A stretch of DNA of 30,488 bases, taken from positions 1-30,488 of the forward strand of contig JBIKLY010000036.1 of assembly GCA_044359525.1 (NCBI GenBank), in the 5' to 3' direction. Below the pieces are notes generated by a model, which did not search any database, had not been told where the DNA came from, and saw only the letters and a list, made by a program, of their open reading frames with translations. The stretch comes from CAJBIL01 sp044359525. GTDB lineage: Bacteria > Pseudomonadota > Gammaproteobacteria > Burkholderiales > Rhodocyclaceae. Below are positions 15,801 to 24,179 of this stretch, one piece after another (within the stretch, counting starts at the first letter, position 1; each line of letters begins with the position of its first letter). A program made the position numbers and the translations under genes.

Positions 15801-16307
15801 ATGATGGTGAATGTGACGCAGCAGGCTGGCACACTTCCCGGCGAGGATCAGGGGAGCAGCGAATTTCTGACCTTCACGCTGGGCGCTGAAGAATATGCAA
15901 TTGATATTCTCAAGGTGCAGGAAATTCGCCCCTACGAAGCGCCGACCATGATTGCCAACGCGCCGCCCTTCATCAAGGGGGTGATCAATCTGCGCGGCAT
16001 TATCGTGCCGGTGGTTGATCTGCGCATCAAGTTCAATCTCGGGATGGCGGACTACACACCATTTACCGTGGTGATCATTCTCAACCTCGCCGGCCGGGTA
16101 ATGGGCATCGTGGTCGATAGCGTGTCAGATGTGCTTTCACTGACTGGGGCACAGATTCATCCGGCACCTGATTTTTCGGCCAGCTTCGATACCCGCTACA
16201 TCCTCGGGCTGGCGACGATCGAAAAACGCATGCTGATTGTGACCGATATCGCACAACTGATGACCTCCCGCGAAATGGATCTGGTCGATGAAGTCGCCAC
16301 TGCATAG
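15801..16307 (+). CDS. cheW: Chemotaxis coupling protein CheW
   Basis: CheW links receptors to CheA in the signalling array. The 168-residue protein is a single CheW domain beginning FLTFTLGAEEYAIDILKVQEI and containing IKGVINLRGIIVPVVDLR, the classical CheW signature. Start 15801 is preceded by GGGAGCGGAG with 8 nt spacing. It is 22 bp after cheA and 80 bp before the receptor gene, the only stand-alone CheW in the window; the two CheV proteins carry further CheW domains. Confidence 0.97.
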   Translation: MMVNVTQQAGTLPGEDQGSSEFLTFTLGAEEYAIDILKVQEIRPYEAPTMIANAPPFIKGVINLRGIIVPVVDLRIKFNLGMADYTPFTVVIILNLAGRVMGIVVDSVSDVLSLTGAQIHPAPDFSASFDTRYILGLATIEKRMLIVTDIAQLMTSREMDLVDEVATA

Positions 16308-16344
16308 ATGAAAAGTTTACGCCCCGGAAAATAGTTGCTGACGG

Positions 16345-16362
16345 CCGGTGAGTGCTCACCGG
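16345..16362. repeat. 18-bp near-perfect palindrome before the receptor gene
   Basis: CCGGTGAGTGCTCACCGG is an 8-bp inverted repeat around a central TG. It ends 12 nt before the GGAG ribosome binding site of the receptor gene and has no T-tract, so it is not an intrinsic terminator. It could be an operator, an mRNA hairpin that stabilises the downstream message or affects translation, or chance. Confidence 0.7.
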
Positions 16363-16387
16363 AAAGCCGAAGAAGGAGAAAGTAACG

Positions 16388-19228
16388 ATGCGTACCAACA
16401 TGCCTGTAAGCAGTGTCGAAGTGCCTTTGCGCGACGACACGCTGATCGTTTCGAGGACCAATCTGAAGGGGCAGATCACCTATATCAACGCAGGCTTCCT
16501 CGAGATCAGCGGCTTTACGGAAGCCGAGCTGATCGGTGAGCCACACAACATCGTTCGTCATCCGGACATGCCGCCGGAGGCCTTTGAAGATCTCTGGCGG
16601 GACCTCAAGGAGGGGCGCCCATGGACCGGTGTGATCAAGAATCGCTGCAAGAACGGCGACCACTACTGGGTTCTGGCCACCGTCACACCGATCCGCGAGG
16701 CCGGCCAGATTACCGGCTATCTGTCGGTACGGCGCAAGGCTTCGACCCAGCAGATTGCCGCAGCCGACGCGGCCTATTGCCTGCTCCGTGAAAAGCGCGG
16801 GGGCAGTCTGCGGATACGCCACGGTGCGCTGGTCAGGGGCAGTGAGGGTCCGCTTGCCCATGTCAGCCTGAAGGCGAAACTGGTGCTCGGTTTTGCAGTC
16901 ATGCTGGGCGCCCTCGTCATGGTCGCAGCGCTCGGTGTGTGGGGCATGGGTAAGGCAGACTCTTCCGTCGGCGAAGTTTACAACCAACAGGTTTTGCCCT
17001 TGCAGGAGATGGCCATCACCAGCGGGTTGATCAGTGACAATCGTGCGCAGGTGATGCTCGGTCTGCAGCACAGCCCAAACAGTCCGTATGCCGCGCTGCA
17101 CGACCATGCGCTGGAATTGCATTTGTCGACGATCGACCGGAATTCTGCCGAAGTAGCTGAACGAATCGCGACCTATCAAAAGAGTGCAAACTCGGATGAA
17201 CACCGTAAATTGATCGATGCCTTCAATGCAATGCGTAAACGCTATCTTGCAGAGGGCTTGTTGCCCGCCAGGGCGGCGCTTGCCGAAGGGCGCTTCGATG
17301 AGGCCAACCTGATCCTGTTGCAGAAACTGAATCCACTGCACAAGGAAATGGTTGAGCATATGGATCAGTTGTTGAAGCACCTGACGGCCATGGGCCAGCG
17401 GCAGGTAGAGGTGTCCGACGCGGCTTTCGCACAGGTACGCTGGTGGGCAATCCTTGGCGGACTTGCTGCCTTGTTGCTCGGTGCGGCAATTGCCTGGCGA
17501 CTTACCCGAACGGTAATGCGGCCGCTTGACGACATCCTTGCGACCTTTCACTCGCTGGCGCAGGGGGATTACACGCACAACGTCGATACCGCGCGCAATG
17601 ACGAACTCGGCAAGGTATTGCAGGGCTTGCAGTCGATGCAGGTTCAGCAGGGCTTCAACGTTGCTGAGACGACGCGGGTAGCCAACGAAAATCTGCGGAT
17701 CAGAACCGGGCTTGATTGTGTTTCGGGCAATGTACGGATTGCCGATAACGATGGACGGATCATTTACATCAACAAGGCGCTGATGAGCGCGCTGCAAAAT
17801 ATCGAGGGCGAAATCCGTAAGGAGTTGTCCGGTTTTGAGGCCGGCCGGGTAGTTGGCAGCGATGTGGGCGTCTTCTACAAGGAGCCGGCTGCTGCGCTGG
17901 CTGCCATGCGCAATCTGGATGGAACGCAGCGCAGTGAGCTGTTGATCGGTGGTCGCCATATGCAGGTGATTACCAGCCCGATCGTTAATGCCCGGGGCGA
18001 ACGCCTCGGCTCGGTTGGTGAATGGATTGACCGTACCGATGAGCTGGCGATCGAGAATGAAGTCGGCATGATCGTTGCTGCTGCCGCCCATGGCGACTTC
18101 ACGCAGCGTGTTTCAGTTGCCGGCAAGGAGGGCTTTTTCCTGCAGCTGGCGAATGATCTGAATCAGTTGCTCGATACCAGCCAGCGCGGTCTCGATGAGG
18201 TGGTGCATGTGCTCGATGCCTTGGCGCGGGGCGATCTGACGCAGCGCATCGAAACCGATTATGCCGGCACGTTCGGGCAGTTGAAGAATGATGCCAATGC
18301 CACCGCCGAGAATCTGAGCGAGATTGTCAGCCAGATCAAGGGCGCGACCGACGCCATCAATACGGCGGCGAGGGAAATTGCCAGTGGCAACCAGGATCTC
18401 TCCTCGCGCACCGAAGAGCAGGCCAGCAGCCTGCAGGAAACCGCATCGAGCATGGAGCAGCTGACCGGCGTCGTAAAACAGAATGCGGAAAATGCCCGGC
18501 AGGCCAACCATCTGGCAGGCAGTGCCCAGCAGGTCGCCGAAAAAGCCGGCGCTGTGGTCGGTCAGGTGGTCGGTACGATGAGCGCCATTCATCAGTCAAG
18601 CAGCCGGATCTCTGAAATTATCAGTGTGATCGACGGCATCGCTTTCCAGACCAACATCCTGGCACTCAATGCCGCGGTGGAGGCAGCGCGTGCCGGCGAA
18701 CAGGGGCGCGGCTTCGCGGTGGTAGCGAGCGAAGTGCGTAGTCTGGCGCAGCGCAGTGCGGCTGCCGCCAAGGAGATCAAGGGCCTGATTGCCGATTCCG
18801 TTGATAAGGTTGAAACCGGCAACAAGCTCGTTGATCAGGCTGGCCGCACCATGGAAGACGTGGTGAGCGGGATCAAGGGCGTGGCCAGGATCATGGCCGA
18901 TATTGCCGAAGCCAGCCGTGAGCAGAGCGCCGGTATCGAGCAGGTGGGGCTGGCGGTCAGCCAGATCGACGAAGTGACGCAGCAGAACGCGGCGCTGGTC
19001 GAAGAGGCAGCGGCTGCCGCCGAGAGTCTGGAAGAGCAGGCGCAGTCACTGGCGCGGGCGGTTGCGGTTTTTCGTTTGAAAGACGGGCAGCAAGTGAGCG
19101 CGCCCGAGGCGCGCCGTGAGCCGGCGGCATTGCCGGACCGGTCGATTCGTTACACGGCGCTGCGCAGCGGGCATAAAGCGATGCCCAAGCTTGCCGCTTC
19201 GCTTGATGATGAGTGGCATGAGTTTTAG
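16388..19228 (+). CDS. Aer-like methyl-accepting chemotaxis protein, PAS-4HB-HAMP-PAS-MCP
   Basis: This 946-residue receptor starts with a PAS domain (about residues 15-120) carrying NIVRHPDMP and KNGDHYWV, motifs of the FAD-binding PAS of the E. coli redox/aerotaxis sensor Aer. A membrane helix (about 163-185), a periplasmic segment of about 165 residues that looks helical (4HB type) and a second helix (about 351-371) follow. Next come HAMP, a second PAS-like domain (about 435-555), a further HAMP-like stretch and the MCP hairpin (about 660-905, tip EAARAGEQGRGFAVVASEVR). The C-terminus EWHEF fits the W-x-x-F pentapeptide that docks CheR and CheB. The ATG at 16388 has AAGGAG 9 nt upstream; an earlier GTG at 16352 falls in the palindrome. 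Confidence 0.94.
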   Translation: MRTNMPVSSVEVPLRDDTLIVSRTNLKGQITYINAGFLEISGFTEAELIGEPHNIVRHPDMPPEAFEDLWRDLKEGRPWTGVIKNRCKNGDHYWVLATVTPIREAGQITGYLSVRRKASTQQIAAADAAYCLLREKRGGSLRIRHGALVRGSEGPLAHVSLKAKLVLGFAVMLGALVMVAALGVWGMGKADSSVGEVYNQQVLPLQEMAITSGLISDNRAQVMLGLQHSPNSPYAALHDHALELHLSTIDRNSAEVAERIATYQKSANSDEHRKLIDAFNAMRKRYLAEGLLPARAALAEGRFDEANLILLQKLNPLHKEMVEHMDQLLKHLTAMGQRQVEVSDAAFAQVRWWAILGGLAALLLGAAIAWRLTRTVMRPLDDILATFHSLAQGDYTHNVDTARNDELGKVLQGLQSMQVQQGFNVAETTRVANENLRIRTGLDCVSGNVRIADNDGRIIYINKALMSALQNIEGEIRKELSGFEAGRVVGSDVGVFYKEPAAALAAMRNLDGTQRSELLIGGRHMQVITSPIVNARGERLGSVGEWIDRTDELAIENEVGMIVAAAAHGDFTQRVSVAGKEGFFLQLANDLNQLLDTSQRGLDEVVHVLDALARGDLTQRIETDYAGTFGQLKNDANATAENLSEIVSQIKGATDAINTAAREIASGNQDLSSRTEEQASSLQETASSMEQLTGVVKQNAENARQANHLAGSAQQVAEKAGAVVGQVVGTMSAIHQSSSRISEIISVIDGIAFQTNILALNAAVEAARAGEQGRGFAVVASEVRSLAQRSAAAAKEIKGLIADSVDKVETGNKLVDQAGRTMEDVVSGIKGVARIMADIAEASREQSAGIEQVGLAVSQIDEVTQQNAALVEEAAAAAESLEEQAQSLARAVAVFRLKDGQQVSAPEARREPAALPDRSIRYTALRSGHKAMPKLAASLDDEWHEF

Positions 19229-19267
19229 CGACTTGAACCCGACTGAAAACAGAGCCTGGACTGAATC

Positions 19268-20140
19268 ATGATTGAACCAAAACGTTCTTTCGGCATGGCG
19301 CCGGCGCAAGAGCCGCGTGACCGGGAATTTGCTTTTTCTTCGGCCGATTTCGAGCGGGTGCGCAAGCTGATTTATCAGCACGCCGGGATCTCGCTTTCCG
19401 ACGTCAAGCAGGATATGGTCTATAGCCGCCTGGCACGCCGCCTGCGGGCAACCGGCCTGAAAAACTTTGCCGACTATCTGGCGTTGCTGGAGCGCGGCGA
19501 CAAGGACGAGTGGGAGAAATTCGTCAATTCGCTGACCACCAACCTGACATCTTTTTTTCGCGAGCCGCATCATTTTCCGCTGCTCGCCGACCACCTGAAA
19601 GCGCAGGCCGGCAGCGGACCAATCAAGATCTGGTGTTCCGCTTCCTCGACCGGTGAGGAGCCTTACAGCATCGCCATGACGGTGGTTGAAACCTTTGGCA
19701 ATTTCAACGTGCCGGTGACGATCATGGCTTCCGATCTTGATACCAGCGTCCTGGCGACTGCCGAGAAGGGCGTTTATCCGCTGGAACGAGTGGAGAAGAT
19801 TTCTCCGGATCGCCTGCAGCGCTTTTTCCTCAAGGGCTCCGGCTCGCAGGAAGGTTTTGTCTGCGTGCGCCCGGAGTTGCGCCGTCTGATCAGTTTCCAG
19901 CGCGTCAATCTGCTTGATCCGAGTTGGCCGGTGCGCGGGCCGCTGGATGTGATTTTTTGTCGCAATGTGATGATCTACTTCGACAAGCCGACACAGCACA
20001 AGATCCTGTCGCGCTTTGCACCGCTGATGCGCGATAACGGCCTGCTTTTCGCCGGCCATTCGGAGAGTTTCCTGCACGCGGCAGAGCTTTTCCGCTCGAA
20101 GGGCAAAACGGTTTATGAACTCGCCCGCCGGAAAATTTAG
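19268..20140 (+). CDS. cheR: Chemotaxis protein methyltransferase CheR
   Basis: CheR methylates receptor glutamates using S-adenosylmethionine. The 290-residue protein has an N-terminal helical domain (about 22-95, with SRLARRLRATGLKNFADYL and the SLTTNLTSFFREPHHF signature) and a SAM-binding domain with WCSASSTGEEPYSIA, ASDLDTSVL and VIFCRNVMIYFD. These are hallmark CheR motifs. It lies 39 bp after a receptor that ends in a pentapeptide docking motif. No strong ribosome binding site is visible at the chosen ATG. Its last 26 nt overlap cheD in another frame. Confidence 0.97.
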   Translation: MIEPKRSFGMAPAQEPRDREFAFSSADFERVRKLIYQHAGISLSDVKQDMVYSRLARRLRATGLKNFADYLALLERGDKDEWEKFVNSLTTNLTSFFREPHHFPLLADHLKAQAGSGPIKIWCSASSTGEEPYSIAMTVVETFGNFNVPVTIMASDLDTSVLATAEKGVYPLERVEKISPDRLQRFFLKGSGSQEGFVCVRPELRRLISFQRVNLLDPSWPVRGPLDVIFCRNVMIYFDKPTQHKILSRFAPLMRDNGLLFAGHSESFLHAAELFRSKGKTVYELARRKI

Positions 20141-20807
20141 AGTCGTTGGCGGTACGGGTACGGCCGGTTCGGCCAGAGGCGAGCCGTCGCCAGGGGCTGC
20201 ACCGGAACATGGCCCGCTCGAACATCTGGCTAGCAATCTTTACTTTGACCGGCTATTCGCATCGCCGGCGGTCAAGGTATTGCCGGGTGAGTACTATGTG
20301 ACGCAGCGCGACATGGTGCTGGTGACGGTGCTTGGCTCCTGTGTCACCGCTTGTGTTCGTGACGTGGATTCGGGGATCGGCGGGATGAATCACTTCATGC
20401 TCCCGGAGGAGGGCGGGCGGGGTGTGGCCAGCGCTTCTGCACGCTACGGTACCTTTGCCATGGAGGTGCTGATCAATCACCTGCAGAAACTTGGAGCGCG
20501 CCGTGGCCGGCTTGAGGCCAAGGTGTTCGGTGGTGGTGCGGTGCTCGAAAGTCTGGTCAGCAGCAGGGTGGGGGCGCGCAATGCCGAGTTTGTTCTGGAC
20601 TATCTGAAGACTGAGAAAATTCCGATTGTTGCCAAGGATTTGCTCGACTCCTATCCGCGCAAGGTTTATTACTTTCCGCAAAGTGGACAGGTGATGGTGC
20701 GGAAGTTGCACCGGGTACATAACGACACCCTTTTCGCGCGCGAAAAGGCTTACCGCAGCCGGCTGGCGGAAACGAAGATCGATGGCGACATCGAGTTGTT
20801 TACCTGA
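20115..20807 (+). CDS. cheD: Chemoreceptor glutamine deamidase CheD
   Basis: CheD deamidates receptor glutamines and can bind CheC-type phosphatases. The 230-residue protein has the probable catalytic Cys76 in LGSCVTACVRD, the conserved GGMNHFMLP with its His, and KVFGGGAV. The first 40 residues are low-complexity and probably disordered, before the family-typical LYFDRLF segment. The start lies inside cheR (26-nt overlap), with AAGGG 11 nt upstream, suggesting coupled translation. It is between cheR and cheB, a common order in betaproteobacteria. Confidence 0.95.
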   Translation: MNSPAGKFRVVGGTGTAGSARGEPSPGAAPEHGPLEHLASNLYFDRLFASPAVKVLPGEYYVTQRDMVLVTVLGSCVTACVRDVDSGIGGMNHFMLPEEGGRGVASASARYGTFAMEVLINHLQKLGARRGRLEAKVFGGGAVLESLVSSRVGARNAEFVLDYLKTEKIPIVAKDLLDSYPRKVYYFPQSGQVMVRKLHRVHNDTLFAREKAYRSRLAETKIDGDIELFT

Positions 20808-20813
20808 GGTCTC

Positions 20814-20822
20814 TGTGGATAA
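20814..20822 (-). other. Single perfect DnaA-box sequence
   Basis: The top strand reads TGTGGATAA, so the complement is TTATCCACA, the consensus DnaA box. It falls in the 51-bp gap between cheD and cheB. It is alone: I see no box cluster or AT-rich unwinding element that would suggest an origin, and a chance occurrence is possible. Confidence 0.4.
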
Positions 20823-20858
20823 CTTTTTTGCCGCGCTTGATTTCGTCCGGGTTCGTCC

Positions 20859-21920
20859 ATGAGCATAAAAGTGCTGGTCGTTGACGATGATGCCGTGATG
20901 CGCAAATTGCTTGTCGAACTGATCGACAGTGCGCCGGATATGCTGGTCGTCGGTTCGGCCGCCGATGCCCTGATTGCGCGGGAAATGATCAAGACACTGA
21001 ATCCGGATGTGCTGACACTCGACGTTCAGATGCCGAAGATGAATGGGATCGAGTTTCTCGGGCGCCTGATGCGCCTGCGCCCGATGCCGGTCGTCATGGT
21101 CTCTGCTTTTACACAGTCGGAGTCGGAGACGGCCCTGCGTGCGCTGGAGCTTGGCGCGGTCGATTTTATCGGCAAGCCGCGCATGGAGAATGCACAGAGC
21201 ACGGCAGATTATGCACACGAACTGTTCGATAAAATTCGCGCCGCACATGGCGCCCGTTTGCGGCGTGCGCCACCGGTAGCTGCCGTTGCGTGTGCGCCTG
21301 GCCCCTTGCTTTCAGGAACACAGGGGCGCCCGGTGACAGTCGGCAGCAAAATCGTTTTTCTCGGCGCGTCGACCGGTGGCACCGAAGCAATCAAGGATTT
21401 TTTGCTGGGCGTTCCGGCCGATTGCCCGCCGATTCTGATCGTTCAGCACATGCCTGAAAATTTCACCACTTCTTTTGCCAGGCGGCTTGACGGTCTGTGT
21501 TCGCCACATGTCATCGAAGCATGCGGTGGCGAGCAGATTCTTTCGGGCATGGTTTACATTGCGCCCGGTCATTCGCATTTGCGGATCCGGCGGAGCGGTT
21601 CGGGCTACGTCACGGAATTGCTGAAGACGCCGCCGGTGAATCGTCACCGGCCTTCCGTCGATGTCTTGTTTGACTCCGCCGCCGAGTTGGTCGGGCGTAA
21701 TGCCCTGGGTATCATCCTGACGGGGATGGGCAAGGACGGCGCGCAGGGCCTGCTGCGCATGCGTGAAGCAGGTGCGACAACTTTCGGCCAGGATGAAGCG
21801 AGCTGTGTCGTCTATGGTATGCCGCGCGAAGCTGCAGCAATTGGCGCTGTCGAGGAGGTTTGCAGCATCGGCGAGATGGCATACCGGATGTTGCTGAAGC
21901 TCGGCAGGGCAGTGGCATAG
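20859..21920 (+). CDS. cheB: Chemotaxis response regulator methylesterase CheB
   Basis: CheB demethylates and deamidates receptors when phosphorylated by CheA. The 353 residues comprise a receiver domain (about 1-120, phosphoacceptor Asp55 in LTLDVQMPKMNG) and, after a short linker, a methylesterase domain (about 160-350). The catalytic triad is visible: Ser171 in GASTGGTEA, His197 in QHMPENF, and Asp293 in GMGKDGA. All key residues are present. No strong ribosome binding site is seen before the ATG. It completes the adaptation set cheR-cheD-cheB, and only one such set serves both CheA systems in this window. Confidence 0.97.
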   Translation: MSIKVLVVDDDAVMRKLLVELIDSAPDMLVVGSAADALIAREMIKTLNPDVLTLDVQMPKMNGIEFLGRLMRLRPMPVVMVSAFTQSESETALRALELGAVDFIGKPRMENAQSTADYAHELFDKIRAAHGARLRRAPPVAAVACAPGPLLSGTQGRPVTVGSKIVFLGASTGGTEAIKDFLLGVPADCPPILIVQHMPENFTTSFARRLDGLCSPHVIEACGGEQILSGMVYIAPGHSHLRIRRSGSGYVTELLKTPPVNRHRPSVDVLFDSAAELVGRNALGIILTGMGKDGAQGLLRMREAGATTFGQDEASCVVYGMPREAAAIGAVEEVCSIGEMAYRMLLKLGRAVA

Positions 21921-21968
21921 TTGGGGTTCTGCGAGTACACTATTACTAAAGCCATACAAGGAGCGATC

Positions 21969-22274
21969 ATGCAGACCGACGTAAGTATTGAAGGCGGGAA
22001 GGCGCTGCTCAGGCTGGCGGGGCGGTTTGATTTCAACGCGCATCGTGATTTTCGTTCGGCGTATGAGCCGCTGATCGAAAACGTTGAAACCCGTTCGATC
22101 AGGATTGATCTGGGCGGTGTCGACTATCTCGATAGTTCGGCGCTGGGCATGTTGCTGATGCTGCGCGACAAGGCTGCGGCCATGAAAAAACCACTGGATT
22201 TGGCAAATGCGCAGGCGAGCGTCAAGCAGGTGCTGGAGATTGCCAACTTCGGCAAGTTATTCAGGATTGTTTGA
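21969..22274 (+). CDS. STAS-domain anti-anti-sigma-factor-like protein
   Basis: This 101-residue single STAS domain has the signature VDYLDSSALGMLLMLRD, with Asp55 and candidate phosphoserines Ser56/Ser57, as in SpoIIAA-like proteins. Such proteins bind a partner kinase or regulator in a phosphorylation-dependent way. No anti-sigma kinase or phosphatase (RsbW/RsbU type) is encoded in this window, so the partner is unknown. Start 21969 has AAGGAG at good spacing. It sits between cheB and the second receptor, which suggests a role in the same signalling array, though that is inference from position. Confidence 0.9.
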   Translation: MQTDVSIEGGKALLRLAGRFDFNAHRDFRSAYEPLIENVETRSIRIDLGGVDYLDSSALGMLLMLRDKAAAMKKPLDLANAQASVKQVLEIANFGKLFRIV

Positions 22275-22367
22275 GCGGAACCTGTCCGCGGTGGCTAAAG
22301 AGTCTGCCGACGCGGCCGTAAAGGTTTCTGATGTCCGGAAAAGAGATAACGATAAGGGAGTCCTGAT

Positions 22368-24065
22368 ATGAGTGGAGTTGCGTCGAAGCTGCGTGGGGTG
22401 ATGTTGCTGCAGGTGCTCGCAGCTGCGCTGTCGGCATGGCTGGCAGTGAATGTCTTCGGGGGCGGCATGGCCGGTTGGGGTAGCGCGTTCGGCGTTCTTG
22501 CGCTGATCAGTACGGTGCTCTGTCTTTTGCTTGAAAACGGCCTGGTCGGGCGTCTTAACCGGTTGCGTAGTGTGATTGGCGGCATGTATCTGGACGGTGA
22601 CCTGACCCGGCGTGCACCGGTCGAGGGCGGTGACGAGATATCGGCTACGGCGGCTGAGTTCAACAAGCTGATGGAGAGCTTTCAGACAATTATCGGCAAG
22701 GTGTTTTTTAATTCCATGGAAGTTGCGCATGCCTCGCAGAAATTGATTGGCGAGGCCAATCTGGTGGCCTCTGGATCGATTCAGCAACGCGACGCTGCGC
22801 TGGCCACTGCCAGCGCGATGTCGGAGTTGACCGAAAACATGAATCAGGTCAGCCAGAATGCAACGGAGACGGCAGGTATATCGGAGACATCCAGCGATTT
22901 GTCGGCCGAGGGGATGACGATCGTGCACAACGCTTCGGCGGAAATGGAACGAATTTCAACTTCCGTTACGCAGTCGGCGCAAGTGGTTTATGCGCTCGGT
23001 GAACGTTCAAAGGCGATTAGCGGTATTGTCCAGACGATTCGCGAGATCGCCGATCAGACCAATCTGCTGGCACTCAATGCGGCCATCGAGGCGGCCCGTG
23101 CCGGTGAGCAGGGGCGAGGCTTTGCGGTAGTCGCCGACGAAGTGCGCAAGCTTGCCGAGCGTACCTCAAAGGCCACCGGTGAAATCGGCCAGATGATCGG
23201 TGCGATTCAGGGTGAAACGCAGAGTGCGATTGTCAGCATTGAGGCGGGTACGGGGCAGGCGAGAAATGGCGCCGATCTGGCCAAACAGGCAGCGTCATCG
23301 CTGGAACGAATCAATAGCGGTGCGCGTGTAACGATGGAAAAGGTGGATGCGATTGCCTCGGCGGTCGCGCAGCAGAGCCGTACCGGGCATACGATTGCCG
23401 ATCACGTGACGCGTATCCGGCAAATGGCCGAGAGCAATAGCGCCGCCGCCGGTAAAGCGCTGGGTGAGGCCAGTCAGCTGGACTATCTAGCCGCCAACCT
23501 GAAGGAAATCGGTAATGTTTTCAAGCTCGGCCCTGCCGGCGACAAGGCAGTCGAGACCCATGCAAAAATGCCCGATATCATCAAGCGGGCAGCGCAGGGC
23601 ATCAGTCAGGCGCTCGACAAGGCGGTTGATTCCGGCCGGATCAAGATTGAAGATCTGTTCGACGACAAATACCAGCCGATCCCGAATACCAAGCCACCGA
23701 AATTCAAGACACGCTTTGACGACTTCACCGACCAGGTGCTGACGCCCTTGCAGGAGCAGTTGCTGGAGCAGAGTAAATGGCTGGTTTATGCCATATTCTG
23801 CGATCGCAAGGGCTACGTTCCGACGCACAACCGGAAGTTTTCGCAGCCGCTGACCGGCGATGAAAAAATCGACTTCGTCAACAACCGGACCAAGCGCATG
23901 TTCGATGATCCGGTCGGCAAGCGCTGCGGTAGTCATGAACAGCCCTTCCTGCTGCAAACCTACCGGCGCGATACCGGTGAGATCATGCATGACATTTCGG
24001 CGCCGGTGCATGTCAAGGGGCGGCATCTGGGCGGTATTCGCATTGGCTACAAGACTGAGGTTTGA
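22368..24065 (+). CDS. Methyl-accepting chemotaxis protein with C-terminal sensor-like domain
   Basis: The 565-residue receptor has two closely spaced membrane helices (about residues 10-32 and 36-59) with almost no periplasmic loop. A HAMP-like stretch and the MCP signalling hairpin (about 120-400, tip around EAARAGEQGRGFAVVADEVR near 245) follow. The last 100 residues (about 468-563) form a separate domain beginning LVYAIFCDRKGYVPTHN and ending GRHLGGIRIGY, resembling Cache/PAS-like sensor modules placed after the signalling part. A periplasmic ligand site is therefore unlikely; the sensor would be cytoplasmic. An AAGGGAG ribosome binding site is present. The C-terminus KTEV lacks the W-x-x-F docking motif of the first receptor. 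Confidence 0.92.
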   Translation: MSGVASKLRGVMLLQVLAAALSAWLAVNVFGGGMAGWGSAFGVLALISTVLCLLLENGLVGRLNRLRSVIGGMYLDGDLTRRAPVEGGDEISATAAEFNKLMESFQTIIGKVFFNSMEVAHASQKLIGEANLVASGSIQQRDAALATASAMSELTENMNQVSQNATETAGISETSSDLSAEGMTIVHNASAEMERISTSVTQSAQVVYALGERSKAISGIVQTIREIADQTNLLALNAAIEAARAGEQGRGFAVVADEVRKLAERTSKATGEIGQMIGAIQGETQSAIVSIEAGTGQARNGADLAKQAASSLERINSGARVTMEKVDAIASAVAQQSRTGHTIADHVTRIRQMAESNSAAAGKALGEASQLDYLAANLKEIGNVFKLGPAGDKAVETHAKMPDIIKRAAQGISQALDKAVDSGRIKIEDLFDDKYQPIPNTKPPKFKTRFDDFTDQVLTPLQEQLLEQSKWLVYAIFCDRKGYVPTHNRKFSQPLTGDEKIDFVNNRTKRMFDDPVGKRCGSHEQPFLLQTYRRDTGEIMHDISAPVHVKGRHLGGIRIGYKTEV

Positions 24066-24179
24066 CGGGGTCTGGCGGCACTGGCGGGGCTGGAAAGAAG
24101 GCGTGGCGCGGGCGTGATTGTTGGATTAAGATGGCAATGACGCGCTTGTCGGGTTGTTTGCCGAATTGGGAGTTTTGTA

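Noticed and set aside
20115..20135. CheD and CcoG both begin with MNSPAGK
   Set aside because: The proteins are unrelated and the cheD start overlaps cheR in another frame; the shared seven residues are best explained by chance.
24132..24148. Sigma-54-like TGGCA...CTTG before the first cheV
   Set aside because: The GG-N10-GC spacing fails: the required GC position reads CT, so the -12 element is missing.
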